Shown: positions 1-8,592 of the stretch, in pieces
How the letters are laid out: the number at the start of each line of letters is the position of its first letter
Position numbering within the stretch: position 1 is the stretch's first letter
From: an uncultured Luminiphilus sp.
Lineage (GTDB): Bacteria > Pseudomonadota > Gammaproteobacteria > Pseudomonadales > Halieaceae
Reading direction: 5' to 3'
Length of the DNA: 64,000 bases
Assembly: GCA_943787485.1 (NCBI GenBank)
Contig: CALSMP010000004.1
Coordinates: forward strand, 124,001-188,000
Notes under the pieces: generated by a model
The model's input: the letters and a program-made list of their open reading frames with translations, nothing else
The model's database searches: none
Told to the model about the DNA's origin: nothing
Translations under genes and position numbers: made by a program

Positions 1-420
1 ATCATCTGCGGCTTAGGCCTAGACGCTGCATCCGCGACCTTACTTTCCGAATTACTCCGCAATGGGCTGGCTCATGAGCGACCTGCGCTCCCAACAATAG
101 AGTTGATGAGCCGCTTTTCAACACCCAAGGAAGGCAGCGTCAACTGGCTCGCCCAGCAACTTGCCGTTCTAGGACAACCCGAGGATATGGCCATTATCTT
201 TGCCTGTGACCTTGACGCCACCGATGCAGAAGTAATAGCCAATGCGGCCCACAGGCGTTCGATCAAAACATGCTGGCTTGGCGCCGAGGGGCCTGATATT
301 TGCTTATCGTTTGATAGTGATGACCCAAAAGTATCCCTAAGCATGGGGCATAGCGCCGCTATTTGTCTCGCCGATCTCATCGAACTCGCCATGTTTGGCC
401 CAATGGAGGAATCCCTGTGA
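1..420 (+). CDS. diaA: DiaA-like SIS-domain protein, C-terminal part
   Basis: Open from the left edge, so the N-terminus lies outside the window; 139 residues are visible. They fit the second part of a DiaA/GmhA-type SIS (sugar isomerase) domain. A glycine-containing loop (IICGLGLDAAS) is followed by an ERPALPTIEL stretch that aligns with the ERPSLPAIAL region of E. coli DiaA, and the C-terminus ends in a helix like the DiaA one (CLADLIELAMF). DiaA binds DnaA and helps initiation of replication; GmhA is a phosphoheptose isomerase. The neighbour dolP supports diaA, since yraN-diaA-dolP is a common order. The loop lacks the usual serines (CGNGTSAAN in E. coli), so sugar-phosphate binding may be lost. 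GTGA overlap with the next gene. Confidence 0.7.
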   Translation: MICGLGLDAASATLLSELLRNGLAHERPALPTIELMSRFSTPKEGSVNWLAQQLAVLGQPEDMAIIFACDLDATDAEVIANAAHRRSIKTCWLGAEGPDICLSFDSDDPKVSLSMGHSAAICLADLIELAMFGPMEESL

Positions 421-989
421 ACAAAATGTTGAGCGCCACCCTATTACTCTTCTCGGCCATCGTACTGAGCGGCTGCGGTTCCATGATGGCAGCCTTTGAA
501 TCCGACTCAATCGAAGAAGACCCGGGAGAACGAGGTTTTTCGCAACAGGTAGAGGACGAAAGCATCGAAACAAAGGCGGTGGTCAATATCCATGCCGCTA
601 ACGATGCGTTTGACGAGGCCGATTTTCTGGTGGTCTCGTTCAACGGTTATGTCCTGATCGCGGGTGAAGTTGCTAACCAGGCGCTAAAAGATCAGGCCTC
701 CGCCGTTGTAAAAGAAATTTCCGGGGTTCGACGGATTTACAATGAAATGGAAATCGGACGCCCCTCTGATGTCAAAACCGAAGCCAGTGATGTGTGGATA
801 ACCGCGCAGGTCAAATCCGTGCTGTTCTTTGACTCAAATACCCCTTCGCTGAGGGTGAAAGTGGTCACCGAGAACAGCGTGGTCTACTTGCTGGGGCTTA
901 TCACTCCTGAAGAAGCCGAGCGGGTGGCGACTGAGGCGGCAGGGGTTAAGGGCGTCAAACGGGTCGTGCAGCTGTTTGAGCTCATTTAA
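417..989 (+). CDS. dolP: BON-domain outer-membrane lipoprotein DolP (YraP)
   Basis: A 190-residue lipoprotein. The signal peptide ends in lipobox LSGC with Cys20 as the lipidated residue. Two BON domains follow (about 45-115 and 120-190), with typical motifs such as VSFNGYVLIAGEV and VVYLLGLITPEEAE. In E. coli DolP binds anionic lipid at division sites and maintains outer-membrane integrity. The start is GTG at 417, overlapping the diaA stop (GTGA), with AGGA about seven bases upstream; a longer in-frame ORF from 363 would put the signal peptide internally and is rejected. The 3' end overlaps the convergent sspB by 8 bases. Confidence 0.92.
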   Translation: MNKMLSATLLLFSAIVLSGCGSMMAAFESDSIEEDPGERGFSQQVEDESIETKAVVNIHAANDAFDEADFLVVSFNGYVLIAGEVANQALKDQASAVVKEISGVRRIYNEMEIGRPSDVKTEASDVWITAQVKSVLFFDSNTPSLRVKVVTENSVVYLLGLITPEEAERVATEAAGVKGVKRVVQLFELI

Positions 990-1371
990 CAATCTTGAGT
1001 GCCGGCCGCTTGGCGCTTGACGGGTTGGGAGGATCGGATTCCGGGGGCTCGGGATCGGGCGTCGTCGCCGCATCAAAAACCATTCCCTGTCCATTTTCTC
1101 GCGCATAAATACCGAGCACCGCGGAAACCGGCACGTCGATATCTCGGGGCTGACCGCCAAATCGGCCGTTGAAGCTGATGCGCTCGTTGTCCATCTGCAG
1201 GCCGACTACAGCTGAGGGCGAAATATTCAGAACAATTTGCCCGTCCTTAACGTAGCTCTCGGGCACAACCACATATGGAATAGTCGCATCGACGAGTAAA
1301 TGAGGCGTGCAGTCGTTATCCACAATCCACTCGTAGATTGCTCTGACAATGTATGGCCTGCTGGGAGTCAC
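982..1371 (-). CDS. sspB: ClpXP adaptor SspB
   Basis: A 129-residue protein matching SspB, which tethers ssrA-tagged proteins to ClpXP for degradation. The N-terminal substrate-binding fold is clear (RPYIVRAIYEW, DGQIVLNISPSAV, RFGGQPRDIDVPVSAVLGIYARENG). A proline- and acid-rich flexible linker follows (about 105-120), then the conserved C-terminal ClpX-binding tail RPALKIVK. The linker is shorter than in E. coli. It lies 15 bases after sspA on the same strand, the usual sspA-sspB operon. Confidence 0.95.
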   Translation of the reverse strand: MTPSRPYIVRAIYEWIVDNDCTPHLLVDATIPYVVVPESYVKDGQIVLNISPSAVVGLQMDNERISFNGRFGGQPRDIDVPVSAVLGIYARENGQGMVFDAATTPDPEPPESDPPNPSSAKRPALKIVK

Positions 1372-1386
1372 TGCGTAGGAAACAGA

Positions 1387-2034
1387 TTAGCCGCGCATCT
1401 CTTGCTCTTGTACAGAGAGGCTTTCGATAAAGGATTCCCGCTTGAACAGCCGGTCCATATAAACCATCAGCGGCTTGGACTGCTTGCTGGGTCGAATGTC
1501 CACGCCGAGGGTGGGAAGGCGCCAAAGAATTGGGGCAATACAACAGTCAACTAGAGTAAATTCATCGCTCATAAAGAACGGCTTCTCGACAAAGATCGGA
1601 GCAATCGCCAACAAACCTTCGCGTAGCTCCTTGGCCGACTTAGAAACCACATTGTCAGACCGCGACGACTGAATGGCATCGACTAGTGAACACCAATCTC
1701 GCTCGATTCGATACATTAGCAACCGGCTCTCTGCCCTAGCAACCGGATAAACCGGCAAAAGAGGAGGATGCGGAAAACGCTCATCCAGATATTCCATCAT
1801 GACCTTGGACTCATAGAGCACAAGTTCTCTGTCTAACAGCGTTGGCATACTGTTATAGGGATTGACGTCTGCGAGCTCCGCGGGAGCTGCCCCAGATTCC
1901 GACTCGATAAGATCGACCGTCACGCCTTTCTCTGCAAGTACTATTCTGACCCTGTGGCTGTAGTGACTCGTATTATCAGAAAAAAGCGTCATTGATGAGC
2001 GCTTTGATACGATGGCTGAAGCATCATCTGTCAT
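1387..2034 (-). CDS. sspA: Stringent starvation protein A
   Basis: A 215-residue GST-fold protein that binds RNA polymerase and acts as a transcription regulator during stress and starvation in E. coli. The family hallmark SSMTLFSDNTSHYSHRVRIVLAEKGV starts near residue 13, followed by the thioredoxin-like half (NPYNSMPTLLDREL) and the all-helical GST C-terminal domain (LMYRIERDWCSLVDAI). Encoded just upstream of sspB and downstream of the bc1 genes, as in Pseudomonas. The first dozen residues before the conserved core are variable in the family, so the start is probable rather than certain. Confidence 0.94.
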   Translation of the reverse strand: MTDDASAIVSKRSSMTLFSDNTSHYSHRVRIVLAEKGVTVDLIESESGAAPAELADVNPYNSMPTLLDRELVLYESKVMMEYLDERFPHPPLLPVYPVARAESRLLMYRIERDWCSLVDAIQSSRSDNVVSKSAKELREGLLAIAPIFVEKPFFMSDEFTLVDCCIAPILWRLPTLGVDIRPSKQSKPLMVYMDRLFKRESFIESLSVQEQEMRG

Positions 2035-2105
2035 GGTTATTCTCGCTCTTATGAGCCCTCATTTTTGGTCACTGCCACGCGCAATTTGTGGTGCCGTCCC
2101 CCGGC

Positions 2106-4127
2106 TCAGTGCACATCCTTCCAGTATTCTCGACTCAACAACCAAGCAAACACGAAAAAGATAGCTAGAAAGAGCATAACGCGCACGCCGATACGCTGGC
2201 GCTCGAGCTTCATGGGCTCGGCAGTATACGCCAGAAAATTCACGAGATCGTAAATCGCAGCGTCATATTCCCCCGGGGTCATCGCACCCGCGGTAGCGAT
2301 CTCTAAACCGCCACAGGGCTCATCGGTCGCCCCCGCGTCTGCATGGTCAACGCCCCCGTGAGCTGGCCCAGGGACACACTCAGGCATTCCCTGCAGCTCC
2401 ATCAGCACATGGGGCATGCCTACCTTGGGGAAGACTTTGTTATTAACGCCATAGGGACGAGTGTCATCCCGGTAAAAAGTTCGCAGATAGGTGTACAGCC
2501 ACTCCGGTTGGCGCGCCCGGGATACCAGAGTCAAATCGGGCGGCGTAGCCCCAAACCACACCTTGGCGTTCGCTTTATCCATGGCATTATCCATGAGCGA
2601 GCCGATCTTAATCGTCGGGTCAAACATAAGGTTTGCCTGGTAGAGATCCACGGGGATCCCGAGGTCCCGGGCAACCCGGTTGTAACGTGAATACTGTAGT
2701 GAATGGCAACCCATGCAGTAATTCATGTATACCGAGGCGCCACGCTGAAGCGATGGCTGGTTGCTCGGATCGGTGGTTATGTCATCACAGGGAATGGTGC
2801 CACAGTCATAGGCTGACTCTGCACCCACAACCTGCAGGGGAATGACGGTCAACACACCAATGATCACGAGAGTGGCGACACTTTTGAAGAAGCTCAGACC
2901 GCCGTTCATGGTCACCCGCTCAGGAACTGGCTTGGTTTTATCCATGGTCGACCAAAACGGCATGGCCAGGAAGAAAAGGAAATAGAAAATCGTACAAATC
3001 TGCGCGAGGACCGTTCGCTCCGGCGTAGGGCTCTTGACTCCCAATACACCCAGGATCAAAAAGCTCGCGACAAACGTGACAAGCATGACGCGATTGATCA
3101 TACCGCGATAGCGCCAGGACTTAACCTCGCAGCGATCGAGCCAGGGCAAAGCGAAGGGGATGGCCACCGAGGCAGCAAAAAATACGAAACCCCAGAACTT
3201 ATCGGGGACCGCACGCAACACCGAATAAAACGGTGTGAAATACCAAACAGGAGCGATGTGCTCAGGTGTCTTCAGCGCATTGGCCTGTTCAAAGTTCGCA
3301 TATTCCAGGAAGTAGCCACTCATCTCCGGCATGAAGAAAATAATGCCGCAGAAAAAGAAAAGGAAGACAGCAATACCCTGAACGTCGTGAACCGAGTAAT
3401 ACGGGTGGAACTTGATCCCGTCGAGCGGTACGCCATTAGCATCTTTCTTCTTTTTAATCTCAACCCCATCGGGGTTGTTAGAACCCACTTCATGCAGCGC
3501 AAGAATGTGCAAAACAACCAGAGCAAGCAACACGATTGGCAGCGCCACAACGTGGAGAGCAAAAAAGCGATTAAGTGTGATGCCTGACAGTAAGTAGTCA
3601 CCGCGGATCCAGGTGACGATATCCTCACCCACCACCGGTATTGCACCAAAGAGTGAGATGATCACCTGCGCCCCCCAGTAGGACATCTGCCCCCATGGTA
3701 GCACGTAGCCCACGAACGCTTCGGCCATCAGCACAACGAAGATAAGCATGCCGAAAATCCAGATTAGCTCACGCGGCTTTTTGTACGACCCGTACAAAAG
3801 GGCCCGCATCATGTGAAGGTAAACCACCACAAAGAATGCTGAAGCACCGGTAGAGTGCATGTAGCGCAATAGCCAACCGTAGTCGACATCCCGCATGATG
3901 TACTCCACGGATGCGAAAGCCTCCTCCGCAGAAGGGGTGTAATTCATGGTGAGCCAGATTCCGGTCAGTAGCTGATTAACCAAAACCAGCAGAGAAAACA
4001 CACCAAAGAAATACCACATGTTGAAATTTTTAGGCGCGTAATACTCGCCCATATGGGTATTCCATGCGCGCGTCAGTGGAAGCCGAGCATCAATCCAGCC
4101 AACAAGAGAAGTGAGTGCTTTTTGCAT
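2106..4127 (-). CDS. petB-petC (fbcH-like): Fused cytochrome b / cytochrome c1 of the bc1 complex
   Basis: One 673-residue ORF covers two subunits of ubiquinol-cytochrome c reductase. Residues 1-406 are cytochrome b with its transmembrane helices; the heme-ligand histidines are His91, His105, His192 and His207, and the Qo-site motif is PVWY. Residues 407-673 are cytochrome c1. They begin at an internal Met407 followed by a signal-peptide-like segment ending near VVGA (436), then the heme c site CMGCH (471-475), the GMPHVL region expected to hold the axial Met, and a C-terminal membrane anchor. In most gammaproteobacteria these are two genes. A known precedent for a single b/c1 gene is fbcH of Bradyrhizobium, whose product is cleaved after export of the c1 part; cleavage here is inferred. 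The ATG overlaps the petA stop by one base (TAATG). Confidence 0.93.
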   Translation of the reverse strand: MQKALTSLVGWIDARLPLTRAWNTHMGEYYAPKNFNMWYFFGVFSLLVLVNQLLTGIWLTMNYTPSAEEAFASVEYIMRDVDYGWLLRYMHSTGASAFFVVVYLHMMRALLYGSYKKPRELIWIFGMLIFVVLMAEAFVGYVLPWGQMSYWGAQVIISLFGAIPVVGEDIVTWIRGDYLLSGITLNRFFALHVVALPIVLLALVVLHILALHEVGSNNPDGVEIKKKKDANGVPLDGIKFHPYYSVHDVQGIAVFLFFFCGIIFFMPEMSGYFLEYANFEQANALKTPEHIAPVWYFTPFYSVLRAVPDKFWGFVFFAASVAIPFALPWLDRCEVKSWRYRGMINRVMLVTFVASFLILGVLGVKSPTPERTVLAQICTIFYFLFFLAMPFWSTMDKTKPVPERVTMNGGLSFFKSVATLVIIGVLTVIPLQVVGAESAYDCGTIPCDDITTDPSNQPSLQRGASVYMNYCMGCHSLQYSRYNRVARDLGIPVDLYQANLMFDPTIKIGSLMDNAMDKANAKVWFGATPPDLTLVSRARQPEWLYTYLRTFYRDDTRPYGVNNKVFPKVGMPHVLMELQGMPECVPGPAHGGVDHADAGATDEPCGGLEIATAGAMTPGEYDAAIYDLVNFLAYTAEPMKLERQRIGVRVMLFLAIFFVFAWLLSREYWKDVH

Positions 4128-4756
4128 TACGCTGCCTCCGCGTCTACGCCAATGACAAGAACGTTGTCCCCTTCGAAGCTGTAGGGAGGAACAATCAAAT
4201 TCGCTGAAGCTGGCACGCCTTGATAAACCCTGCCCGCCAAATCAAATTTAGATCCGTGACAGGGACAGAAGAAGCCACCCAGCCAGGAGTCACCCCCCAA
4301 GTCGGCGGCCCCCACCTCTGGCCTGAATTTGGGCGCACAGCCGAGGTGCGTGCACAATCCCACTGCCACGAATAACTCTGGGCGAATCGACCGACCCGCT
4401 GGCGCCACGTAGGCGGGCTGGTCGGACGCTGTAGAAGCAGGATCCTTCAAATCGCCATCGAGCTTGGTGAGATCGGCTACCTGAGCCTCGCTCCGATGCA
4501 ATACGTAGACCGGTTTGCCTCGCCACTCGACCACGACCATCTGGCCGGGCTCCAACTTACTGATGTCGGCCTTCACCGGCGCCCCGGCCGCCTTCGCCTT
4601 TTCTGACGGATTCCAAGAGCCCATAAAGGGCACAGCCACACCGACAACACCCGCGACACCGACTGCGGAGGTCGCAGCGGTCAAGAATTTACGACGGGTT
4701 TGCTGTGTGTCCTGCTCTGCCGCGGTCTCACCGGGCGCTGAATTGGTGTCACTCAT
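4127..4756 (-). CDS. petA: Ubiquinol-cytochrome c reductase Rieske iron-sulfur subunit
   Basis: A 209-residue Rieske protein. A twin-arginine signal/anchor is at residues 20-40 (TRRKFLTAATSAVG), consistent with Tat export of the folded 2Fe-2S domain. Cluster ligands are in CTHLGC and FFCPCHGSKFD. It passes electrons from ubiquinol to cytochrome c1. The start is ATG at 4756 because GGAGAG lies six bases before it; an in-frame upstream extension to 4810 has no such site. First gene of the bc1 operon, directly followed by the cytochrome b-c1 fusion. Confidence 0.95.
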   Translation of the reverse strand: MSDTNSAPGETAAEQDTQQTRRKFLTAATSAVGVAGVVGVAVPFMGSWNPSEKAKAAGAPVKADISKLEPGQMVVVEWRGKPVYVLHRSEAQVADLTKLDGDLKDPASTASDQPAYVAPAGRSIRPELFVAVGLCTHLGCAPKFRPEVGAADLGGDSWLGGFFCPCHGSKFDLAGRVYQGVPASANLIVPPYSFEGDNVLVIGVDAEAA

Positions 4757-4856
4757 CTGAGTTCTCTCCGGAAAAAAGTCACCACTAACAATCTGCAAAG
4801 AGCGCGACATTGACGTCGACGCGTCCCTTCAAAACGGACGGGATTTAAGGCGCTGA

Positions 4857-4885
4857 ATAGTAAAGGTCTGGCGCGCTATCGGCAA
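4857..4885 (-). promoter_or_regulatory. Possible sigma-70 promoter of petA
   Basis: On the minus strand there is TTGCCG (4880-4885) and TACTAT (4857-4862) with a 17-base spacer; both match the consensus in four of six positions. It sits between the rpsI terminator and petA and would give a leader of roughly 95 bases. Based on sequence match only. Confidence 0.35.
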
Positions 4886-4985
4886 GCAAAGGACGCCAAA
4901 ACCATTGCAACCGGCTGTTTTACTTGGACAAAAAATGCGCGGGCGATACCGAGTCCAAATGCCGAAACGCTGGAAAACGGGCAAT

Positions 4986-5008
4986 AAAAAGCCGGCAGGT
5001 GCCGGCTT
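4986..5008 (-). terminator. Intrinsic terminator of rplM-rpsI
   Basis: An eight-base-pair hairpin (4989-4996 with 5001-5008, core GCCGGC/GCCGGC, loop ACCT on the minus strand) is followed by a run of five T on the minus strand. It lies about 20 bases beyond the rpsI stop and separates the ribosomal genes from petA. Confidence 0.9.
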
Positions 5009-5027
5009 CTCGTCAATCGGGTGCCCG

Positions 5028-5420
5028 TTATCGCTTGCTGAACTGCGGCCTGCGACGTGCTTTTCGCAGACCCACCTTCTTTCGCTCGACCTCACGGGCG
5101 TCACGGGTAACAAAGCCTTCGGCTCTGAGGCTAGGGCGCAGAGACTCATCGTAGTCCATCAGCGCTCGGGTTAAACCGTGTCGAATGGCTCCGGCCTGGC
5201 CGAAGCTACCGCCGCCCTTGACGGTTACCTGTGCATCGAACTTGTCCGCCAATTCGGTCAATTCCAGAGGCTGACGAACGATCATTCGTGCGACTTCGCG
5301 TCCAAAATACTCGTCGATGGTCCGGCCGTTGATCGTGATATTGCCGGTCCCTGTGCGAAGAAAAACTCTGGCTGTAGAGGTCTTTCGTCGGCCTGTTCCG
5401 TAGTAATGCGCCGTTGCCAT
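5028..5420 (-). CDS. rpsI: 30S ribosomal protein S9
   Basis: A 130-residue S9, full length, with the family motifs YYGTGRRK near the N-terminus, [14 protein letters not shown] in the middle and the basic tail [12 protein letters not shown] that reaches the P-site tRNA. The ATG at 5420 is preferred over an adjacent in-frame TTG because GGAG is well spaced from it and S9 homologues start here. Ten bases separate it from rplM, the usual L13-S9 operon. Confidence 0.97.
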   Translation of the reverse strand: MATAHYYGTGRRKTSTARVFLRTGTGNITINGRTIDEYFGREVARMIVRQPLELTELADKFDAQVTVKGGGSFGQAGAIRHGLTRALMDYDESLRPSLRAEGFVTRDAREVERKKVGLRKARRRPQFSKR

Positions 5421-5430
5421 CAATGACTCC

Positions 5431-5859
5431 TTAAATACTCAGCGTTTGGGGCTGCTGAGCAGCGTGCGGATGTTCAGGGCCCGCGTAAATTTTCAATTTT
5501 TTAAACATTGCTCGGCCCAGTGGGTTTCTGGGCAGCATTCCCTTGACCGCGCGCTGCAAAACACGCTCGGGCGCCCGGTCGATCAGCTTCTCAAAGCTGT
5601 AGGACTTAATACCACCCGGATAACCCGTGTGGTGGTGATACATTTTGTCAGTTTGCTTGTTCCCGGTAACCCGAACCTTTTCACAGTTGATCACAACAAT
5701 GTAGTCGCCCATATCCATGTGGGGGGTATATTCGGGCTTATGCTTGCCGCGCAGCCGGTGAGCGATCTCGGTCGCCAATCGACCTAGGGTCTTGTCTTCG
5801 GCGTCGACCACGAACCAATCGTGGTGCACGTCAGCTGCTTTTGCGCTGTAGGTTTTCAT
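5431..5859 (-). CDS. rplM: 50S ribosomal protein L13
   Basis: A 142-residue L13 of normal length. Conserved stretches are [32 protein letters not shown] and [16 protein letters not shown]. First gene of the rplM-rpsI operon; AGAGG lies eight bases before the ATG. Early assembly protein of the large subunit. Confidence 0.97.
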   Translation of the reverse strand: MKTYSAKAADVHHDWFVVDAEDKTLGRLATEIAHRLRGKHKPEYTPHMDMGDYIVVINCEKVRVTGNKQTDKMYHHHTGYPGGIKSYSFEKLIDRAPERVLQRAVKGMLPRNPLGRAMFKKLKIYAGPEHPHAAQQPQTLSI

Positions 5860-5895
5860 CGGGCTAGCCTCTGGGGCCTGCTAAAAGGAGCGCGG

Positions 5896-5924
5896 ATGTT
5901 ACTGGAACAGGGGGGGAGTTTCAA
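5896..5924 (-). promoter_or_regulatory. Likely sigma-70 promoter of rplM-rpsI
   Basis: Minus-strand TTGAAA (5919-5924, five of six consensus) and TAACAT (5896-5901, four of six) with a 17-base, C-rich spacer. It would start transcription about 29 bases before the rplM ATG, in the only non-coding gap upstream of the operon (5860-5959). Confidence 0.5.
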
Positions 5925-5959
5925 CACCGGTGATGGCGCTTTCCGGTACAATTTCGCCC

Positions 5960-7087
5960 TCATGGGCGGTGCTCCCGGGCCAGATATTCTCTGGATTGCA
6001 TTTCAAGTAGTCTGGACACTGTCCGCTGGTACTCAAATTGCAGCCGAATTCCCCGATAAAGGGCCTCTGGCGCGGCTTCCGCCGTGACGATGACCTTGAC
6101 GTTTCGATCATAAAATTCGTCAATTAGATTAATAAAGCGCCTGGCAACGTCCTCCTCGTCCCCCCCCATGACCTGAACCCCCTCTAGCAGGACTGTTTGG
6201 TAGATGCGTCCCAGCTCAATAAAGTCACTGGCGCTGCGGGGTTTTCGGCACAGCTCATCGAAAGTCACCCACAGAATCCCCTCGACCGCACTCACCGCTC
6301 GAACCAGACGATGGTTAATTTCAATCTCCTGGACCTCAGGCGCAATACCGTTGGCGAGCGCACTAAAATTGGTCTCGAGGGCTTTGGTCGCAGCTGGATC
6401 GAGCGGCGCATGCCAAAGCTCGGCCTTTTCGAGCGTTCTCAATCGATAATCGACACCCGAATCGATATTGACCACACGGGTGTACCGTTCTATCAGTGCA
6501 ATAGCGGGTATGAATCGCGCCCGTTGCAGGCCGTCCTTGTAGAGTTCGGCCGGCTCAATGTTTGACGTCGCGACAAGCGTGACGCCTCGACTGAACAGCT
6601 CCTGCATTAAGCCGCCCAGCAGCATAGCATCGGCAATGTCACTGACAAAAAATTCGTCAAAACAGATCACTCTCGCTTCTTTACTGATTTTTGCCGCCAC
6701 CTGCTCGAGAGGGTTTTTCTCACCCGCAAGGCTCGTCAGGTCGTCGTGGACCCGCTGCATGAAACGGTGGAAGTGCACCCTGAGCTTGCGCTGAATTGGC
6801 AAGGCTTCAAAAAAAGTATCAACAAGATAGGTTTTGCCTCGGCCGACACCTCCCCAAAAATAAAGCCCCTGCTCGGGCTCCCGCGACCGCGCACGCAGTA
6901 TTTTAATCGGTAACTTGGCGCGTAACCGCTTGGTCGAGCGCTGTTCATCCCTATCCTGAACAACCAGCCGCTCATAGAGATCTTCAAGCAGATCAACCGC
7001 CGCCGCCTGCGAGGCGTCTGCAACGAAGCCGTCGCGTTCCAAATCGGCCAAATAACGCTGCTTGGGCGACAAACTTACCTCCGACAT
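5960..7087 (-). CDS. zapE: Cell division ATPase ZapE (AFG1-like)
   Basis: A 375-residue P-loop ATPase of the AFG1/ZapE family. The Walker A motif is GGVGRGKTYLVD (about residues 78-90), the Walker B region is VICFDEFFVSDIADA, and arginine-rich sensor segments follow. In E. coli ZapE associates with FtsZ and is needed for division under oxygen-poor or heat conditions. It stands upstream of rplM on the same strand and is divergent from zapG, another division gene, 66 bases away; pairing of these loci is common in gammaproteobacteria. Confidence 0.93.
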   Translation of the reverse strand: MSEVSLSPKQRYLADLERDGFVADASQAAAVDLLEDLYERLVVQDRDEQRSTKRLRAKLPIKILRARSREPEQGLYFWGGVGRGKTYLVDTFFEALPIQRKLRVHFHRFMQRVHDDLTSLAGEKNPLEQVAAKISKEARVICFDEFFVSDIADAMLLGGLMQELFSRGVTLVATSNIEPAELYKDGLQRARFIPAIALIERYTRVVNIDSGVDYRLRTLEKAELWHAPLDPAATKALETNFSALANGIAPEVQEIEINHRLVRAVSAVEGILWVTFDELCRKPRSASDFIELGRIYQTVLLEGVQVMGGDEEDVARRFINLIDEFYDRNVKVIVTAEAAPEALYRGIRLQFEYQRTVSRLLEMQSREYLAREHRP

Positions 7088-7153
7088 ACCCGGTGTCCTT
7101 GTTAACGGGTTACACTCTCTCCCTGATCTTCTGGACCAATCAAGGGGAGCACC

Positions 7154-7627
7154 ATGTTCACCACCGCCACTCTCATTGCTACCGCGCTGCTGGCGTTATG
7201 TGCAGGTCTGGCACTTGGCTGGGCCATGGGACTGCGCAGAAAAAGCAAACGCGACGTCATCATCGACCTGGAAACCCGCCTCGAGCGAGCGCTTGAGAGC
7301 CGAGCAGACTATGAAGCCGAAGTTACCGAACACTTCGCGCGCACCGCTGAGCTCCTCAACCGTATGACGGAAGATTACCAGCAGGTATACAGCCACTTGG
7401 CCTCGGGCGCCAACAAACTGTGCGAGGGTACAGTTGACATGCCGCCCTCTTCCACTCTCCTAGCAGACAGCTCCGACGACCTGTCTTCAGAGATCGCCGG
7501 CGGCTTACAACCTCTAGATTACGCACCGCGCAAGAGTCCCGATGAGCAGGGTCAATTATCCGAGACTTTTGGCTTGGATCAAACCCGTGGCGAACCCGAA
7601 GAAGCTCCCCTATCCAGAGCGGGGTGA
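7154..7627 (+). CDS. zapG: Inner-membrane division/envelope protein ZapG (YhcB, DUF1043)
   Basis: A 157-residue protein with one N-terminal membrane segment (about 5-27), then a coiled-coil region (35-90) containing the family signature ADYEAEVTEHFARTAELLNRMTEDYQQVYSHLASGA. The C-terminal 60 residues are low-complexity and variable. E. coli YhcB/ZapG links division with envelope synthesis. GGGGAG lies before the ATG. Divergent from zapE. Confidence 0.9.
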   Translation: MFTTATLIATALLALCAGLALGWAMGLRRKSKRDVIIDLETRLERALESRADYEAEVTEHFARTAELLNRMTEDYQQVYSHLASGANKLCEGTVDMPPSSTLLADSSDDLSSEIAGGLQPLDYAPRKSPDEQGQLSETFGLDQTRGEPEEAPLSRAG

Positions 7628-7746
7628 ATAATTGAGTAAGTCCGTCTCTGTTGAGTGGACAGCGCTGCAATTCAGCGACCGGCAATACGCTTAGGGCACT
7701 CGTCGCAACAAGCCGCAAACAGAAAGCGTGACTGGGTAAGCATGGG

Positions 7747-8499
7747 TCATGCTGGGTTAGGGATATCGATAAAACTGTGACGGCACCCCAGTTCAGCGGC
7801 AAGCCAGTCACCCACCGACTGGACGCCAAAGCGCTCGGTAGCGTGGTGACCCGCGGCAATAAAGGCAACGCCCCGTTCCCGCGCGACGTGGATGGTCTGC
7901 TCCGATACCTCACCGGTGACAAATAGATCAACTCCAGCATCGGCGGCGGCTTCAATATAGCCTTGACCGCCCCCGGTACACCAGGCCACCGTTCGAATAT
8001 CCCGCTCTCCCTCCACCAAGACCTCGCGATTGAGCGCACCCCTAAGCGTCATAGCTATGTGCGAAAGTGAACGATGTTCCGGGAATGAACCCAAAAAAAC
8101 CGGGAAAGCGATTTGTTCGGATTTCAGCGGCCCAAATTGCTCAAGCCCCATTGCCCGACCCAGGCCCGCGTTGTTGCCAAGTGTCGGATGGCAATCGAGG
8201 GGTAAGTGGTAGGCAAACAAATTCATATCAGCACAAAGCAGCGATTTGATTCTTTGCCCTTTCATCCCCTTGATACAGGGATCCTCTCCCCGCCAAAAAT
8301 AGCCGTGGTGGACCAGCAGGGCATCGGCGCCGCGGTTCACCGCTTCGTCAATAAGCGCCTGGCAGGCTGTCACGCCCGTAACCACCTGATAAATTTCGTC
8401 CTTACCCTCGACCTGCAACCCGTTCGGGCAATAGTCCTGAAACAAATGAGGCTTCAGCAAGCCATCGAGCGCCGTACAGATATCATTTCGATGCGCCAT
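7747..8499 (-). CDS. Nif3-like dinuclear metal centre protein (YbgI/DUF34 family)
   Basis: A 250-residue member of the NIF3/DUF34 family, sometimes named GTP cyclohydrolase I type 2; the true reaction is unsettled. Metal-binding motifs visible are LLVHHGYFW (HH near 65), LDCHPTLGNN, and near the C-terminus GHHATERFGV. Length is that of the short single-domain bacterial form. The ATG at 8499 has GGAGT four to eight bases upstream; an upstream in-frame start at 8523 lacks one. The 119-base gap to zapG (7628-7746) holds no clear gene or terminator. Confidence 0.9.
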   Translation of the reverse strand: MAHRNDICTALDGLLKPHLFQDYCPNGLQVEGKDEIYQVVTGVTACQALIDEAVNRGADALLVHHGYFWRGEDPCIKGMKGQRIKSLLCADMNLFAYHLPLDCHPTLGNNAGLGRAMGLEQFGPLKSEQIAFPVFLGSFPEHRSLSHIAMTLRGALNREVLVEGERDIRTVAWCTGGGQGYIEAAADAGVDLFVTGEVSEQTIHVARERGVAFIAAGHHATERFGVQSVGDWLAAELGCRHSFIDIPNPA

Positions 8500-8592
8500 G
8501 ATCACTCCTTTTCCTATGCACAAACCTGCTTCAAATGAAGATTAACGCCACCAGTCTGTTTTACAATATCCATCTTGGCGAGGGAGAAAATC

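Noticed and set aside
7733-7752. Small palindrome AGCATG-GGT-CATGCT at the end of the Nif3-like gene, considered as a terminator
   Set aside because: Stem of six, three-base loop, but no T-run on either strand.
7356-8039. 227-residue minus-strand open frame spanning zapG and the end of the Nif3-like gene
   Set aside because: It lies antisense to zapG and out of frame within the Nif3-like gene; both of those have clear family matches.
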